From the NCBI RefSeq assembly GCF_900128415.1, contig NZ_LT635772.1, forward strand, positions 310,001 through 374,000: a stretch of DNA of 64,000 nt. Direction: 5' to 3'. A program made the translations under genes and the position numbers. Shown here piece by piece: positions 43,285 through 52,863 of this stretch; the first letter of the stretch is position 1; the number at the start of each line of letters is the position of its first letter. Below the pieces are notes generated by a model. The model searched no databases. It was not told the DNA's origin and was given only the letters and a program-made list of their open reading frames with translations. The stretch is from Anaerococcus mediterraneensis (GTDB lineage Bacteria; Bacillota; Clostridia; Tissierellales; Peptoniphilaceae).

Positions 43285-43899
43285 ATGAACAGAAAAATAT
43301 TAGCCTTACTTTTAGCAGGTACATTTGTCTTTGCTGGATGTGACATAGAGAAAAACCAAGAAGAAATGGTCAAAAAAGAAAGCGCAAAAGCAGAAAAAGA
43401 AATCCAAGAAATGAAAAAAGAAGATGATAAAAAAGCAGAAGAAAAAGTAGAAGATACACAAACAGCTGAAAAAACTGATGTAGAAATCGTACTTCCTGAC
43501 ACCAAGGTCACATTGAAGGCTGCTAGCTACAAATTTGAATCCCATGTTGGTGGCGAACCTTACAACCTAACCGAAGTCAAATTTGAAACAGAAGCTGGCA
43601 AGGCTGTCTATGAATTTGAGGGCAACAAAAATGGTGAAGAATATAGCCTAGCAGTTGACGCCAACTCAGCTGAGACTGTAGAGTCCGAATCAGCAAAAGC
43701 AGATGATAAAAAAGAGCCTGTAGACCTAGGCAAGGCCATCCCACCAGAAGAAGCCATGCGTATAGCCATAGAGAAAAACGGCGGTAGCAAGGTCAAAGAA
43801 TGGAAACTGTATAACGACGGTGATGGAGAAAAATACGAAATCGAACTAGAAGACGGAAAAGAAATCACTGTTAATGCTATAAATAAAAAGGTAATGTAA
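43285..43899 (+). CDS. PepSY-domain lipoprotein 2
   Basis: 204 aa, lipobox FAGC near residue 19, Lys/Glu-rich linker, then two PepSY-like units (YEFEGNKNGEEYSLAVDAN; KYEIELEDGKEITVNAINK) with the EEAMRIA motif between. It is a paralogue of the preceding lipoprotein, in a separate transcript with its own promoter region and terminator. GGGGGAA precedes the ATG. Confidence 0.8.
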   Translation: MNRKILALLLAGTFVFAGCDIEKNQEEMVKKESAKAEKEIQEMKKEDDKKAEEKVEDTQTAEKTDVEIVLPDTKVTLKAASYKFESHVGGEPYNLTEVKFETEAGKAVYEFEGNKNGEEYSLAVDANSAETVESESAKADDKKEPVDLGKAIPPEEAMRIAIEKNGGSKVKEWKLYNDGDGEKYEIELEDGKEITVNAINKKVM

Positions 43900-43906
43900 A
43901 GAAAAA

Positions 43907-43940
43907 ATCCAGGAATTGAAATTTCCTGGGCTTTTTTTAT
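43907..43940 (+). terminator. Terminator of PepSY lipoprotein 2
   Basis: Stem ATCCAGGAA / TTTCCTGGG followed by seven T. Confidence 0.85.
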
Positions 43941-44082
43941 AGGTTCATAATACTTTAAAAAAATGTAAGCATTATTATCCATAATTCATAAGTATTTTAA
44001 AAAATTTTTAATTTTCTACTTAATTTCTTTCGATTACTTCTTATAATAAATCTATTAATGCAAAAACTTTAATTAACCAATA

Positions 44083-44275
44083 AAAATGACCTCTAATAGA
44101 AATAGAAGTTAGGCTGTTGACAAATCATCAAAAATATTTGCTTTGAAAAATAAAATGCGAATAAGCAAAAAACAAACCCTGATTTATTGGACTCCTGTCA
44201 AAGACTAAGGCATCTCTGTCGGAATAAAATTGGATTATTTACTTTCTGGCCTCAAATAAAAATAGAAGTCATTTT
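44083..44275. mobile_element. Possible 193-bp MITE or IS remnant
   Basis: Ends form an inverted repeat: AAAATGACCTCTAAT (44083-44097) against AAAATGACTTCTATT read from the other end (44275-44261), 13 of 15 identical. The interior has no ORF of use. The flanks resemble each other (AATTAACCAATAA left, AATTACCTATAA right). It lies in the 430-base gap between two lipoprotein genes, which otherwise shows nothing recognisable. Confidence 0.35.
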
Positions 44276-44324
44276 GTAATTACCTATAAAATTTTAAAGA
44301 AATTTTTTAAGCGTTTTATATTTT

Positions 44325-44738
44325 CTATTCAAAACTATTTTCATAAATATCGAAAAATCCTGATACAAACCTTGCCTGAGACTTTTCATCTTCTGTACCT
44401 GTTTCTACTTGCCCGCCATAGATTTTGTAGGCTTGGTAGGAGCTTTCGCTTAGGTCTTCTAGGTCAAATTCATTTTGGATTAGCCTTATCCCGTCGGAGT
44501 ATTTTTCTATGAGGGCCTGATAGGCTTGGTGAGGGTCTTTAAAAACAGCCATACCGTTCTTATCTGCCCCTATTTGAAATCTCTGATCAATTTTTAAGTA
44601 CTTTTCTACATCTACATTGCCCTTGATATTGCCTGTTCCTACTATATATTCCTGGGTCGCAGGATTTTTGACTTTGCCTTGTGACGAGCAGGCAGCTAGT
44701 ATTAAAATTAGGGCTAGGATTTTAAATATTTTTTTCAT
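44325..44738 (-). CDS. Small lipoprotein of unknown function
   Basis: 137 aa. Signal with lipobox LAAC (Cys17), then a soluble domain containing DKNGMAVFKDPHQAYQALIEKY and ending FVSGFFDIYENSFE. I do not recognise the family. Monocistronic; the 390 bases between it and the 45131 terminator show no gene, only AT-rich DNA. It lies among several lipoproteins likely exposed at the cell surface. Confidence 0.6.
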   Translation of the reverse strand: MKKIFKILALILILAACSSQGKVKNPATQEYIVGTGNIKGNVDVEKYLKIDQRFQIGADKNGMAVFKDPHQAYQALIEKYSDGIRLIQNEFDLEDLSESSYQAYKIYGGQVETGTEDEKSQARFVSGFFDIYENSFE

Positions 44739-44759
44739 AATATTCTCCTCATGTTTTGT

Positions 44760-45130
44760 TAATTAAATAATAACATGGAATATAAAAAATTTAATTAAAA
44801 GTTTTGTAAGTATTAGAAAATTCCTTTAGGTATAGAATGTTTTCTATAATTTAGATCAATCCTACTTATGTCTTATATAATCTGATTTTTATTATTTGGA
44901 TAGTCTCTAGTTTAACTTTTTAAAGATATTATTAAAGCTTTAAGGGATTTGAAATAGGAGAAATTTAATATTAACTATTTTCTAATGCGTTTTACACTCT
45001 CTATTTAATAATAGTTTAATTTCCCACTACTTATTTTTTCTAGACATTTATCTAAGTTTTTTTGAAGTTTTCTATTATAGTTAAGTTGTTTTCTAATCAA
45101 GGGGGAACATAATTTACCATTTAATTTATA
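44760..45130. other. Intergenic region without recognised content
   Basis: About 370 bases of AT-rich DNA between the small lipoprotein and the flavoprotein terminator. I see no ORF with a ribosome site, no clear promoter and no repeat. Confidence 0.5.
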
Positions 45131-45134
45131 AAAA

Positions 45135-45176
45135 ACAGTCCCAGACATTAGGTATTACCTAGTAGCCTGGGACTAT
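45135..45176 (-). terminator. Terminator of flavocytochrome-like gene
   Basis: Stem AGTCCCAG / CTGGGACT with inner TAGGT / ACCTA, followed on the minus strand by GTTTTTT. Confidence 0.85.
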
Positions 45177-45192
45177 TATCAAAATATTATTT

Positions 45193-47199
45193 TTATTCAG
45201 CTGCTTTTTCACCTGCTATCCTACCAAATACTACTGTATCTACTAGGGCATTGCCGCCTAGACGGTTGGCTCCGTGAATGCCTCCGACTATTTCTCCTGC
45301 TGCAAATAGGCCTTCTATCCTATTTCCATCTTTATCAAGGACGTGACATTCTTCATCTATTACTACCCCACCCATTGTGTGATGGATAGCTGGTACTTTT
45401 GGTATTATATACCATGGACCATTTTCTAGTTTTGTTGTAAATACTGAACGTCCAAATTCATCTGTAGATGCTTTTTCATCTACTAGTTTATTTAGTTGAT
45501 CAACAGTTTTTTGAAGTTCTACTGGGTCTATTCCTGCAGCTTTTGCTGCTTCTTCTAGGGTTTCGCCGTAGAAGACTGTACCATCGTCTATTAGTTCTTT
45601 GATTGGAACTCCACCAAGGTCGGTAGTGTCTTCTGTGACTCCAGAGTCAGCACATTCAACTGTATAGCCTATACCATCTGTTTGGTCTAAAAATGCTAGA
45701 GAAATCTCATCCCTACGTCCATCTTCACGAACAAATCTTTTTCCTTCTTTGTTTACATAGATTAGTCCATCTGCTCCCTTTGGTTGGAAGGTACCTTTTG
45801 TGATAGATGCTACATTTAGGTTGCCTAGATATAGTAGTTGGATCTGATCCATATCTCTAAGACCAGCGCCAACATCTTCTGCCATAACTATTCCGTCACC
45901 TTCGATTGTAGGTAGGTTTGACGATTTGACATCGCTTAGGTCTGGCCATTTGCCTGTATCATTGTATTTATTTATCAGTTCTTTATTACCTGCAAATCCA
46001 CCTGTACTTAGGATAACTGACTTGTTGGCATTAAAGGTATAAGTATTTCCATCTTTATCTTTGGCTTTGACTCCAACTACCTTGTCCCCATCTTTTATAA
46101 GTTCATCGGCACGGGTATTATAAACTACCTTTACCTTGTCGCTATTGTCTATATAATTCATATAGGCATCTATATAGCCTGTACCAAGTGGTTTATCTAC
46201 TGAGTGGGTACGTGGATACATAGCTCCGGCTCCTGCCTGGACTTGGTCGTTATATTCCCAACCCATATCATGTAGCCAATCTAGACCGTCTTTTGCATTA
46301 TAAGCCAAAGTTTTTACTAGTTTTTCATCAGCTACCTTGTCGCCACCATTCCAAGTTTGTAGGGCATACCAAGCAGCAGAGTCAAAGATTCCTTTTTCTC
46401 CAGACTTATTGTAGTCATCATAGTCTTTTTTAAGAGCTTCTATCATTTCTTTATGAGCGTCATTTACTGGTTCTTCGTCGATTGCTTCTTCTACACGAGC
46501 CCTAAGGCCTGGTGTCATCTCTTGTTTGTGTTGTAGCTCTGGGTCTGGTGTATTATAGATTCCTCCAGAAATAAGTGTGTTACCACCTACATAGCCAGCC
46601 TTTTCTACAATTATAACACTAGATCCCTTTTCGGCTGCAGTTATTGCTGCAGATAAGCCTGCTCCACCACCACCGACAACTATGATGTCAGCCTCATCTT
46701 CTATTTCTTTTGGCTCAGGCTTTTCTATTTCAACTCTAAAGTCTTCTGCCTTGCCACCAGCTTCGCCAATAGCTTTTTCAACAGCTCTAATTAGGGCCCT
46801 GCTTGAAACTGTAGCTCCTGTTATAGTATCAACAGCAGTTGATTGGTTTTCTATAATACTTTCTGGCAAATCAGTTTCTAAAGCTTTTGTTGTAACACCT
46901 GGTGTTTCAAAAGATTTTAAAACATTGATCTCAGATATTTTATTATCTGCTATCTTTATCTCAAAATCTATAGAAGCATTGTGGCCGCTTTCTTTGATTT
47001 CATATGTACCATCTTTGAGTTCAGATTTTGCCTGGTCAGAATCTTTATTTTCATTATCTGTTTTAGATTCTTCTGCGCTTTCTGTCTTTGTTTCTACTTT
47101 TGTCTCTTCCTTGGTCTCAGTTGCATCTTTATCATTATTGCAAGCTGTCAAAACCAAAGAAAAAGCAAGCATGAATGAAAGTATACTTTTCTTTTTCAT
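45193..47199 (-). CDS. Flavinylated fumarate-reductase-like lipoprotein
   Basis: 668 aa from ATG 47199 (AGGAGG upstream). Lipobox LTAC, an acidic Thr/Glu/Lys linker, an FMN-binding domain ending DTITGATVSS whose TGAT threonine is the site of covalent FMN attachment by ApbE, then a FAD domain (DIIVVGGGGAGLSAAITAAEKG; GGNALVDTVVFGRIAGEKA). This is the architecture of extracytosolic flavin-dependent reductases of the fumarate/urocanate reductase family, which act as terminal electron acceptors' enzymes at the cell surface. The substrate cannot be predicted. Monocistronic. ApbE is not in the window. Confidence 0.9.
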   Translation of the reverse strand: MKKKSILSFMLAFSLVLTACNNDKDATETKEETKVETKTESAEESKTDNENKDSDQAKSELKDGTYEIKESGHNASIDFEIKIADNKISEINVLKSFETPGVTTKALETDLPESIIENQSTAVDTITGATVSSRALIRAVEKAIGEAGGKAEDFRVEIEKPEPKEIEDEADIIVVGGGGAGLSAAITAAEKGSSVIIVEKAGYVGGNTLISGGIYNTPDPELQHKQEMTPGLRARVEEAIDEEPVNDAHKEMIEALKKDYDDYNKSGEKGIFDSAAWYALQTWNGGDKVADEKLVKTLAYNAKDGLDWLHDMGWEYNDQVQAGAGAMYPRTHSVDKPLGTGYIDAYMNYIDNSDKVKVVYNTRADELIKDGDKVVGVKAKDKDGNTYTFNANKSVILSTGGFAGNKELINKYNDTGKWPDLSDVKSSNLPTIEGDGIVMAEDVGAGLRDMDQIQLLYLGNLNVASITKGTFQPKGADGLIYVNKEGKRFVREDGRRDEISLAFLDQTDGIGYTVECADSGVTEDTTDLGGVPIKELIDDGTVFYGETLEEAAKAAGIDPVELQKTVDQLNKLVDEKASTDEFGRSVFTTKLENGPWYIIPKVPAIHHTMGGVVIDEECHVLDKDGNRIEGLFAAGEIVGGIHGANRLGGNALVDTVVFGRIAGEKAAE

Positions 47200-47229
47200 A
47201 AACCCTCCTATTAGTATATTTTTTATCAT

Positions 47230-47526
47230 TCTATATATATACTATACACTTATATTTTATCATTATCTATTTATCATAAGAATAATTAATCTGATTTTCC
47301 AATTTATAGACAATGTTGTATAGGAGTTCCAGCATAAATATCCAAATTCTATGATAAAGGTTTTTAAATTATGTTTTTAGATCTACTTATTTAAGCTTCA
47401 GGAGAAAAAAATAGAACTTTATCAAGAAATAATTATGAAATATTTTGGTAAAAAATTTATTTTATTTTTTGTAAAATATTATAAAAATATTCGTTTTCAC
47501 TTAACTATTAAGTAAAATTAGGAAAA
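47230..47526. other. Promoter region of the flavinylated reductase, otherwise empty
   Basis: 300 bases of AT-rich DNA. On the minus strand TTGGAA-18-TATGAT near 47273-47302 is a plausible promoter for the reductase. No ORF with a ribosome site is seen. Confidence 0.4.
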
Positions 47527-47552
47527 GAAAAAGGCGAGACACGCTCGCCTTA
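47525..47552 (-). terminator. Terminator of the ACAD-fprA operon
   Basis: Minus-strand stem AAGGCGAG / CTCGCCTT with 5-base loop and five T. Confidence 0.9.
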
Positions 47553-47561
47553 ATTTTTATT

Positions 47562-48815
47562 TTATTTTTTGCCCTTCTTTTGTGAAGCAGCTTTTGCTTT
47601 TTCTTCTCTTCTTTTCTTCATAGAATCAAAGATACCATCTACTATTGCGTCCATATCTGGTTCTTTAGCTTTTTTAAGTGATGAGGTCATGTCTAGACTT
47701 TCTGGAAGTACGTCCATTAGTCTCATCTCATTGTCTAGGAATTGTTCCATTTTTTCTGCTGCCATTGGTGCCCAGGTACCATTGCCTATGATAGATACTG
47801 CTCTGTTTTGTAAGTTTAGAGCCTTCATATCTTCTAGGTAGTTTTTCATTAGTGGGTAGATGCCTAGGTTGTAGGTTACAGATGCTAGTACTATATTAGA
47901 GTATTTGAAGCTTTCTGCAATAAGAGTTGATACGTGAGTGTTTGATACATCTCTAAGTGAGATATTTGTCATTCCTCTTTCGCAAAGTTTGCTTGCAAGT
48001 GCTTGGGCTGCAAATTCTGTATTGCCATACATTGATGCATATACTATTAGGACACCTTCTTCTTCTGGTTCGTAGGTTGCCCAGTGTACATATTTATCAA
48101 TGATGTATCCAAAATTATCTCTCCAAACAAGTCCGTGTAGTGGGCAGATATATTTAAGGTCTAGGCCACCAGCTTTTGCTAGGGCTTTTTGTACGAATGT
48201 GCCGTATTTACCAACTATGTTTGTGTAGTATCTACGTCCTTCATCTAGATAGTCCCTATCCCAGTTAACTTCATCAGCAAATAGTCTACCGTTGTTTGCT
48301 ATAAATGAACCAAAGGCGTCTGCTGAGAATAATACTTTGTCATAAGAATCATAAGACATCAATACTTCTGGCCAGTGAACCATTGGAGCTTCTACGAAAG
48401 TAAATTCGTGTTTACCAAAGCTGATTGTATCGCCTTCTTTAACTTCTATATACCTATCATCTACATGGTAGCCAAACTGTCTCATGAACATGATTCCTTT
48501 TTCAGAAGAAATTATCTTTAGGTTTGGATATCTTTGTAGCATAAGCTCGATTGATGAGCAGTGGTCTGGTTCCATGTGGTGGATGATCATATAGTCTAGG
48601 TCCCTACCATCTAGAACTCTAGCTACGTTTACCATATATTCTCTTGTAATTGCCCAGTCTACCGCATCGACTAAAACTGTTTTTTCGTCCATCAATAGGT
48701 AGGAGTTATATGAAACGCCTTCAGGAATTGGAAATATATTTTCAAATAAGGCAAGTCTTCTATCATCGCCACCTACATAATATAAATCATCTGTTACTTT
48801 TCTAACTGTATACAT
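47562..48815 (-). CDS. fprA: A-type flavoprotein (diiron oxygen/NO reductase)
   Basis: 417 aa. A metallo-beta-lactamase diiron domain with HHMEPDHCSS near residue 80 and HWPEVLMSYD, then a flavodoxin domain (LIVYASMYGNTEFAAQALASK) and a Lys-rich tail. FprA reduces O2 to water or NO to N2O using electrons normally delivered by rubredoxin. It is 12 bases downstream of, and co-transcribed with, the acyl-CoA dehydrogenase fusion gene that ends in a degenerate rubredoxin-like domain. Confidence 0.93.
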   Translation of the reverse strand: MYTVRKVTDDLYYVGGDDRRLALFENIFPIPEGVSYNSYLLMDEKTVLVDAVDWAITREYMVNVARVLDGRDLDYMIIHHMEPDHCSSIELMLQRYPNLKIISSEKGIMFMRQFGYHVDDRYIEVKEGDTISFGKHEFTFVEAPMVHWPEVLMSYDSYDKVLFSADAFGSFIANNGRLFADEVNWDRDYLDEGRRYYTNIVGKYGTFVQKALAKAGGLDLKYICPLHGLVWRDNFGYIIDKYVHWATYEPEEEGVLIVYASMYGNTEFAAQALASKLCERGMTNISLRDVSNTHVSTLIAESFKYSNIVLASVTYNLGIYPLMKNYLEDMKALNLQNRAVSIIGNGTWAPMAAEKMEQFLDNEMRLMDVLPESLDMTSSLKKAKEPDMDAIVDGIFDSMKKRREEKAKAASQKKGKK

Positions 48816-48827
48816 TATTTCCTCCTA

Positions 48828-50756
48828 CTATTTTCTATCTTCTGGGAATTCCATTTTGATAAATTCTTCTTTTGCTTCACCAGATACTGGGCTTACCCAG
48901 CTGTCAGGTAGTTTATCAAATGGTGTTCCTGGCTCTATACCTTGGCTTGGATCGCCGAGTTCTGGGTCATATTCATATCCTGAACCTAAGTCTATATATA
49001 CGTCTTCTTTTGGAGCCATTTTTCTTGGTTTAGATCTTTTGATTTTTGGTTGAGCTGGTGCTTCCTTTTTTTCTTCTCCATTATCAAGTTCTTTGATAAG
49101 TAGTGGAAGAATTTCCATAGCATCGCCAACTATACCGTAGTCGCAGTTGTTAAAGATTGGTGCGTTTTTGCTGGAGTTGATTGCTACAATTGTTGAAGCA
49201 TCTTTCATGCCCTTTAAGTGTTGGCCAGCGCCAGATACACCTACACCGATGTAGAGGTTGCCTCTAAATGTTTGACCAGACATACCGATATATCTTTCTA
49301 GTGGGACATATTTTAGGGTTTCTGCTACTGGTCTAGAAGATGAAATAGCTGCTCCTGCTTGGTAAGCAAGTTCTTCTATTAGCTTCATATTTTCTTTTTC
49401 ACCTATACCACGACCAGCTACTACAACTCTTTGTGCTTCGCCAATTGGTGTCATAGGATCTATACCTATTGTAAAGTCATATCCGTCTTTTTTAAGAGCT
49501 GCTACCAAGTTTTTTACTGCTTCTTTTGGGTCTCCCTCAAAGATTTCGCCTTTACGAACGCCTGCTATTGGGCCAGATTTTGCGCCAGATCCGCCTGCTC
49601 TTTTCATTTTTGGAGCACGACCAACTGTGTTTGCACCAACTACTACTCTCATGATTTCGTTAGTACCTTCATAGATTTGTGTGATCTTGGCATCTCTGAA
49701 GAATCTTTCAACATCAACACCCTTGATAAATCCAGAACCACCGTAAAGTTGGATAGCTTCTGTTGTTATTCTCATAGCAAGGTCAGATGCAACTTGTTTT
49801 GCCATAGCTGCTTCTGCAGAATATCTTTCATGATTTTCTTTAAGCTCTGCAGCTTGATAGATCATAAGTCTAGCACCGTGTAGGTAGGTTGCCATATCTG
49901 CAAGTTTGAATGTATTTCTTTGGAAGTGAGCAACTGGCATACCAAATTGTTCACGTTCTTTTGTATAAGCTAGGGCTGATTCATAAGCGCCTTGGCCAAT
50001 ACCTAGGGCTTGAGAAGCTATACCGATCCTACCACCGTCAAGAGTAGCCATAGCTATTTTAAATCCTTGGCCTTCTTTGCCAAGTAGGTTTTCTTTTGGA
50101 ACTTTTACATTGTCAAAATGAAGTTCTGCTGTAGATGATGATCTGATACCAAGTTTGTCATAGTGGTCAGAGAAGGTGAATCCTTCAAATTCTTTTTCTA
50201 CTATAAAAGCAGAAATACCGTGGGTACCAATACCTGGTGTTGTTACTGCAAATACTACATATATATCAGCTTTTGGAGCATTTGTGATGAAAATTTTCTT
50301 ACCATTTAGTATGTAGTGATCTCCATCTAAAACTGCTGTTGTCTCTGTTCCACCAGCATCTGATCCGGCGTTTTCTTCTGTAAGACCAAAAGCACCAATT
50401 TTTTCGCCCTTTGCAAGAGGAACTAAATATTTTTGTTTTTGCTCTTCAGTACCGAAACCAAAAATTGGCCAGCTACCCAAAGATGTGTGAGCAGAACAAA
50501 TTACACCTACACCACCATCAACTCTTGAAAGCTCTTCTACTGTTATAGCATAAGATAGAACATCTAGTCCTTGGCCACCATATTCTTTTGGATATGGTAT
50601 TCCCAAAAATCCTAGTTCACCCATTTCCTTTACTATGTCATCAGGAAATTGGTTGTTTTGATCAAGATCAAAGGCTATAGGTTTTACCTTCTCTTCTGCG
50701 AAAGCTCTAACTTTTTTTCTAAGCTCTTCGTGTTGTTCTGTTGTTCTAAAAAGCAT
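48828..50756 (-). CDS. Acyl-CoA dehydrogenase / EtfA FAD domain / rubredoxin-like fusion
   Basis: 642 aa. Residues 1-380 are a complete acyl-CoA dehydrogenase ([23 protein letters not shown] with the catalytic Glu region). About 430-565 is the C-terminal FAD domain of EtfA ([38 protein letters not shown]). The last 60 residues align with rubredoxin ([20 protein letters not shown]) but the four cysteines are replaced: DLGSGY instead of CxxCGY and WVSPVSG instead of WVCPVCG. Covalent joining of dehydrogenase and electron-transfer flavin implies direct electron hand-off. No EtfB is nearby. Followed by fprA. Confidence 0.88.
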   Translation of the reverse strand: MLFRTTEQHEELRKKVRAFAEEKVKPIAFDLDQNNQFPDDIVKEMGELGFLGIPYPKEYGGQGLDVLSYAITVEELSRVDGGVGVICSAHTSLGSWPIFGFGTEEQKQKYLVPLAKGEKIGAFGLTEENAGSDAGGTETTAVLDGDHYILNGKKIFITNAPKADIYVVFAVTTPGIGTHGISAFIVEKEFEGFTFSDHYDKLGIRSSSTAELHFDNVKVPKENLLGKEGQGFKIAMATLDGGRIGIASQALGIGQGAYESALAYTKEREQFGMPVAHFQRNTFKLADMATYLHGARLMIYQAAELKENHERYSAEAAMAKQVASDLAMRITTEAIQLYGGSGFIKGVDVERFFRDAKITQIYEGTNEIMRVVVGANTVGRAPKMKRAGGSGAKSGPIAGVRKGEIFEGDPKEAVKNLVAALKKDGYDFTIGIDPMTPIGEAQRVVVAGRGIGEKENMKLIEELAYQAGAAISSSRPVAETLKYVPLERYIGMSGQTFRGNLYIGVGVSGAGQHLKGMKDASTIVAINSSKNAPIFNNCDYGIVGDAMEILPLLIKELDNGEEKKEAPAQPKIKRSKPRKMAPKEDVYIDLGSGYEYDPELGDPSQGIEPGTPFDKLPDSWVSPVSGEAKEEFIKMEFPEDRK

Positions 50757-50790
50757 AAAATCCTCCTTACATTATTATCCTTATACCACT

Positions 50791-50819
50791 ATTGTAGACT
50801 CACGAAAACGTTTTGTCAA
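50791..50819 (-). promoter_or_regulatory. Promoter of ACAD-fprA operon with cre-like dyad
   Basis: Minus strand TTGACA (50819-50814), 17-base spacer, TACAAT (50796-50791). Within the spacer GAAAACGTTTTG (50804-50815) is close to the CcpA cre palindrome TGAAAACGTTTTCA, so carbon catabolite control is possible. Confidence 0.6.
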
Positions 50820-50998
50820 GTTTATTTATTATTACAAATATATTATAAATTTATTTGCTAATTTCATGATTTTTCTCCAAAAATCCTAAAACAAGCTTGT
50901 CTATATTAGAATCGATCTAATGATCCTGACTTAAAACTTTTGTAAGCTTCTATAAATATAGATCGATTGGGTATAATAATATACAAAGGAGTGGTAAT

Positions 50999-51607
50999 AT
51001 GAAAAACAAATTAATAAAATCAATTTCAATACTAATCATAGGTTTAGCCTTTGCAGCTTGCGATAGTAGCAATACTCAGGCAGTAGAAGAAAATAAAAAT
51101 ATAGAAAATGTGGCAGCTAGCGAAACTAATGAGACTGATAAAGACCCAGAATCTATAGAAAATGACCATGCTTCAAGCGATGACAAAGAGGTCAAAACAG
51201 AAAGCATAGAAGTATCAAAAAAAGCTGATGAAAAAGATTATCACAAAGAAGATGGTAGGTACAGCACATCCTTAATCGCATCACTAGAAGGAAATATCGA
51301 TGAATTTATAGGACCTACAATGTATGGCCTAAAATTTGATGGTGACTATATCGTAGTTTCTGGTAGCCTCAGCTATAGAAAAAACGATGAAGACTATACA
51401 AAAAATGTAGATATAGAAAAAGATGAAGAACATAGGTTCAAAGTAAGTGATGAAACTTTATACCAAGCAGTAGGCGGCACTGCAGATCCAGAAGTTTTTG
51501 ATAAAGAAGGCTTCATAAAACTTTATGAGGGTGTCAAAGAATCAGGACTTGCCCTAATTGTCGTTATCGAAAATGGTGTTGCAAAAACTGTATATATAAC
51601 ATCTTAG
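50999..51607 (+). CDS. Lipoprotein of unknown function
   Basis: 202 aa. Lipobox FAAC (Cys20), a long acidic Asn/Glu/Ser linker, then a domain of about 110 residues with FIGPTMYGLKFDGDYIVVSGSLSYRKN and ALIVVIENGVAKTVYITS. No named family recognised. AAAGGAG precedes the ATG. The leader has a dyad ATTAGA-ATCGA-TCTAAT near 50908-50925. Exposed on the outer membrane face like its lipoprotein neighbours. Confidence 0.65.
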   Translation: MKNKLIKSISILIIGLAFAACDSSNTQAVEENKNIENVAASETNETDKDPESIENDHASSDDKEVKTESIEVSKKADEKDYHKEDGRYSTSLIASLEGNIDEFIGPTMYGLKFDGDYIVVSGSLSYRKNDEDYTKNVDIEKDEEHRFKVSDETLYQAVGGTADPEVFDKEGFIKLYEGVKESGLALIVVIENGVAKTVYITS

Positions 51608-51609
51608 AA

Positions 51610-51637
51610 AAAACCTAGATCCTAGGTTTTTTTTATT
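51610..51637 (+). terminator. Terminator of 50999-51607 lipoprotein gene
   Basis: AACCTAG / CTAGGTT stem with 3-base loop and eight T. Confidence 0.85.
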
Positions 51638-51682
51638 TTTTAAAAAATAATATCATGATACCTAGATAAAGTAATAAAAGTA

Positions 51683-51691
51683 TGGTATAAT
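51683..51691 (+). promoter_or_regulatory. Extended -10 promoter of 57-aa gene
   Basis: TGGTATAAT is a full extended -10. The resulting leader is about 80 bases and contains an ATATCT / AGATAT hairpin. Confidence 0.55.
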
Positions 51692-51780
51692 GTCACTAGA
51701 TGATATGATATCTTGGTAGAGATATTATGAAATGGTCAGGATAAAATTTACATATTTTAATTATTAGTTAAGGAGGACAT

Positions 51781-51954
51781 ATGTTTACAAGAGGAGAAAA
51801 CGATACCAGGTCTTATAAGAAATTTGGAGCAGAATTAGGAGCTGCAATAGGCGGCTATGCATCGCTTGCTATGCCAGAAAATATGATCCTTAATTTTTTA
51901 GTATGCCTTGCTGTAGGGTACATGATAGGTCTACTTTTAGACTGTAAATATTAG
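51781..51954 (+). CDS. Small glycine-zipper membrane protein, 57 aa
   Basis: 57 aa starting MFTRGENDTRSYKKFGAELG. A polar head is followed by two hydrophobic segments with small-residue spacing (AAIGGYASLA; LVCLAVGYMIGLLL), a glycine-zipper-like pattern. AAGGAGG lies 4 bases before the ATG; a promoter and a terminator bracket it, so the gene is real despite its size. Family not recognised. Confidence 0.7.
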   Translation: MFTRGENDTRSYKKFGAELGAAIGGYASLAMPENMILNFLVCLAVGYMIGLLLDCKY

Positions 51955-51978
51955 TTTAATTTTCTCACTTCCACCTTG

Positions 51979-52005
51979 AAGCTAGGTTTTCCGCCTAGCC
52001 TTTTC
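51979..52005 (+). terminator. Terminator of 57-aa gene
   Basis: Stem GCTAGG / CCTAGC followed by CTTTTCC. Confidence 0.75.
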
Positions 52006-52015
52006 CTCTTATCAT

Positions 52016-52089
52016 AAAAAAACCAATACAAACTAAGGTCTATAATTTAGGGTGAAATTTATGTCCGTGTGGTATTGGTTTTTTTTTAT
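52016..52089. terminator. Long-loop hairpin, bidirectional terminator
   Basis: AAAAACCAATAC pairs with GGTATTGGTTTTT across about 40 bases, with T-runs on both strands. It lies after the GNAT gene on the minus strand. The long loop also contains CTAA / TTAG pairing and could be a structured RNA end. Confidence 0.6.
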
Positions 52090-52228
52090 TTTTTATAAAT
52101 CAATTTAATATATTAATATCCAAAAAAATGAAAATTAGACATATTTTATCAAATTATTTTCTCATAAACTAGTGATTTACTTATATTTTATTATTTTTAT
52201 ACTTTTTCCCTTGAATTTTTCCCTAGTA

Positions 52229-52714
52229 TTAGTCACACTTATATACAAAAATATAGGATCTATTTTTATTGCCGGTGATTTCAAAACCAACTTTTTTATG
52301 GAGTTTATAGGATTTATTATTAGAAAATCCTACTTCTGACCTGATCAAGGTCCCTTTCGGAAATTTTTTTATAACTTCTTTTAGCAAAATCTCTCCATAA
52401 CCCATTCTTCTATATGCTGGATTTGTTTCTAGAGCCTCAAGTAGGTAATAATCTCCCTCATTAAAAAGTCTGAGAGATGAAAAATATGTATACCCATCCT
52501 CCAAAATGCAAATAAAGTTATTTTCATCAGATAAAAATTGATCTTTTATATAATTTATATGGGCTTGTCTGACTTCTTTGTACAAATCTTTTATATTTTT
52601 ACTAGACGTATTTTCTTTAACCATATATAAGTTTTCCAAGTTAGATTCTTGGTATATATCCATCAGCTTTTCAAAATCTATAGACTCAGCTGTATTTGTA
52701 AATACTAAATTCAT
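52229..52714 (-). CDS. GNAT family N-acetyltransferase
   Basis: 161 aa. The acetyl-CoA loop is seen in ALETNPAYRRMGYGEILLKEV (RxxGxG), and the C-terminal motif B in NNKSYKLHKKVGFEITG. It transfers an acetyl group to an unknown amine substrate. Single gene, divergent from the PplA-like lipoprotein gene; AAAGGAGC precedes the ATG. Confidence 0.88.
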   Translation of the reverse strand: MNLVFTNTAESIDFEKLMDIYQESNLENLYMVKENTSSKNIKDLYKEVRQAHINYIKDQFLSDENNFICILEDGYTYFSSLRLFNEGDYYLLEALETNPAYRRMGYGEILLKEVIKKFPKGTLIRSEVGFSNNKSYKLHKKVGFEITGNKNRSYIFVYKCD

Positions 52715-52863
52715 ATCAGCTCCTTTCCAGACTTTTTATTATTTTGTTTTATAATATACTTTATAGCAATTTTTTGACAAATATTGAAAATTAAACTACA
52801 ACTTGTATAATCAAAAAGAGTTATTTATAAAAACAAAATGAAATGAAAACATAGGAGGGTTTT

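Noticed and set aside
46682..47323. 213-aa plus-strand ORF with Ser/Val-rich sequence
   Set aside because: Antisense to the flavinylated reductase N-terminus; typical shadow of an acidic linker.
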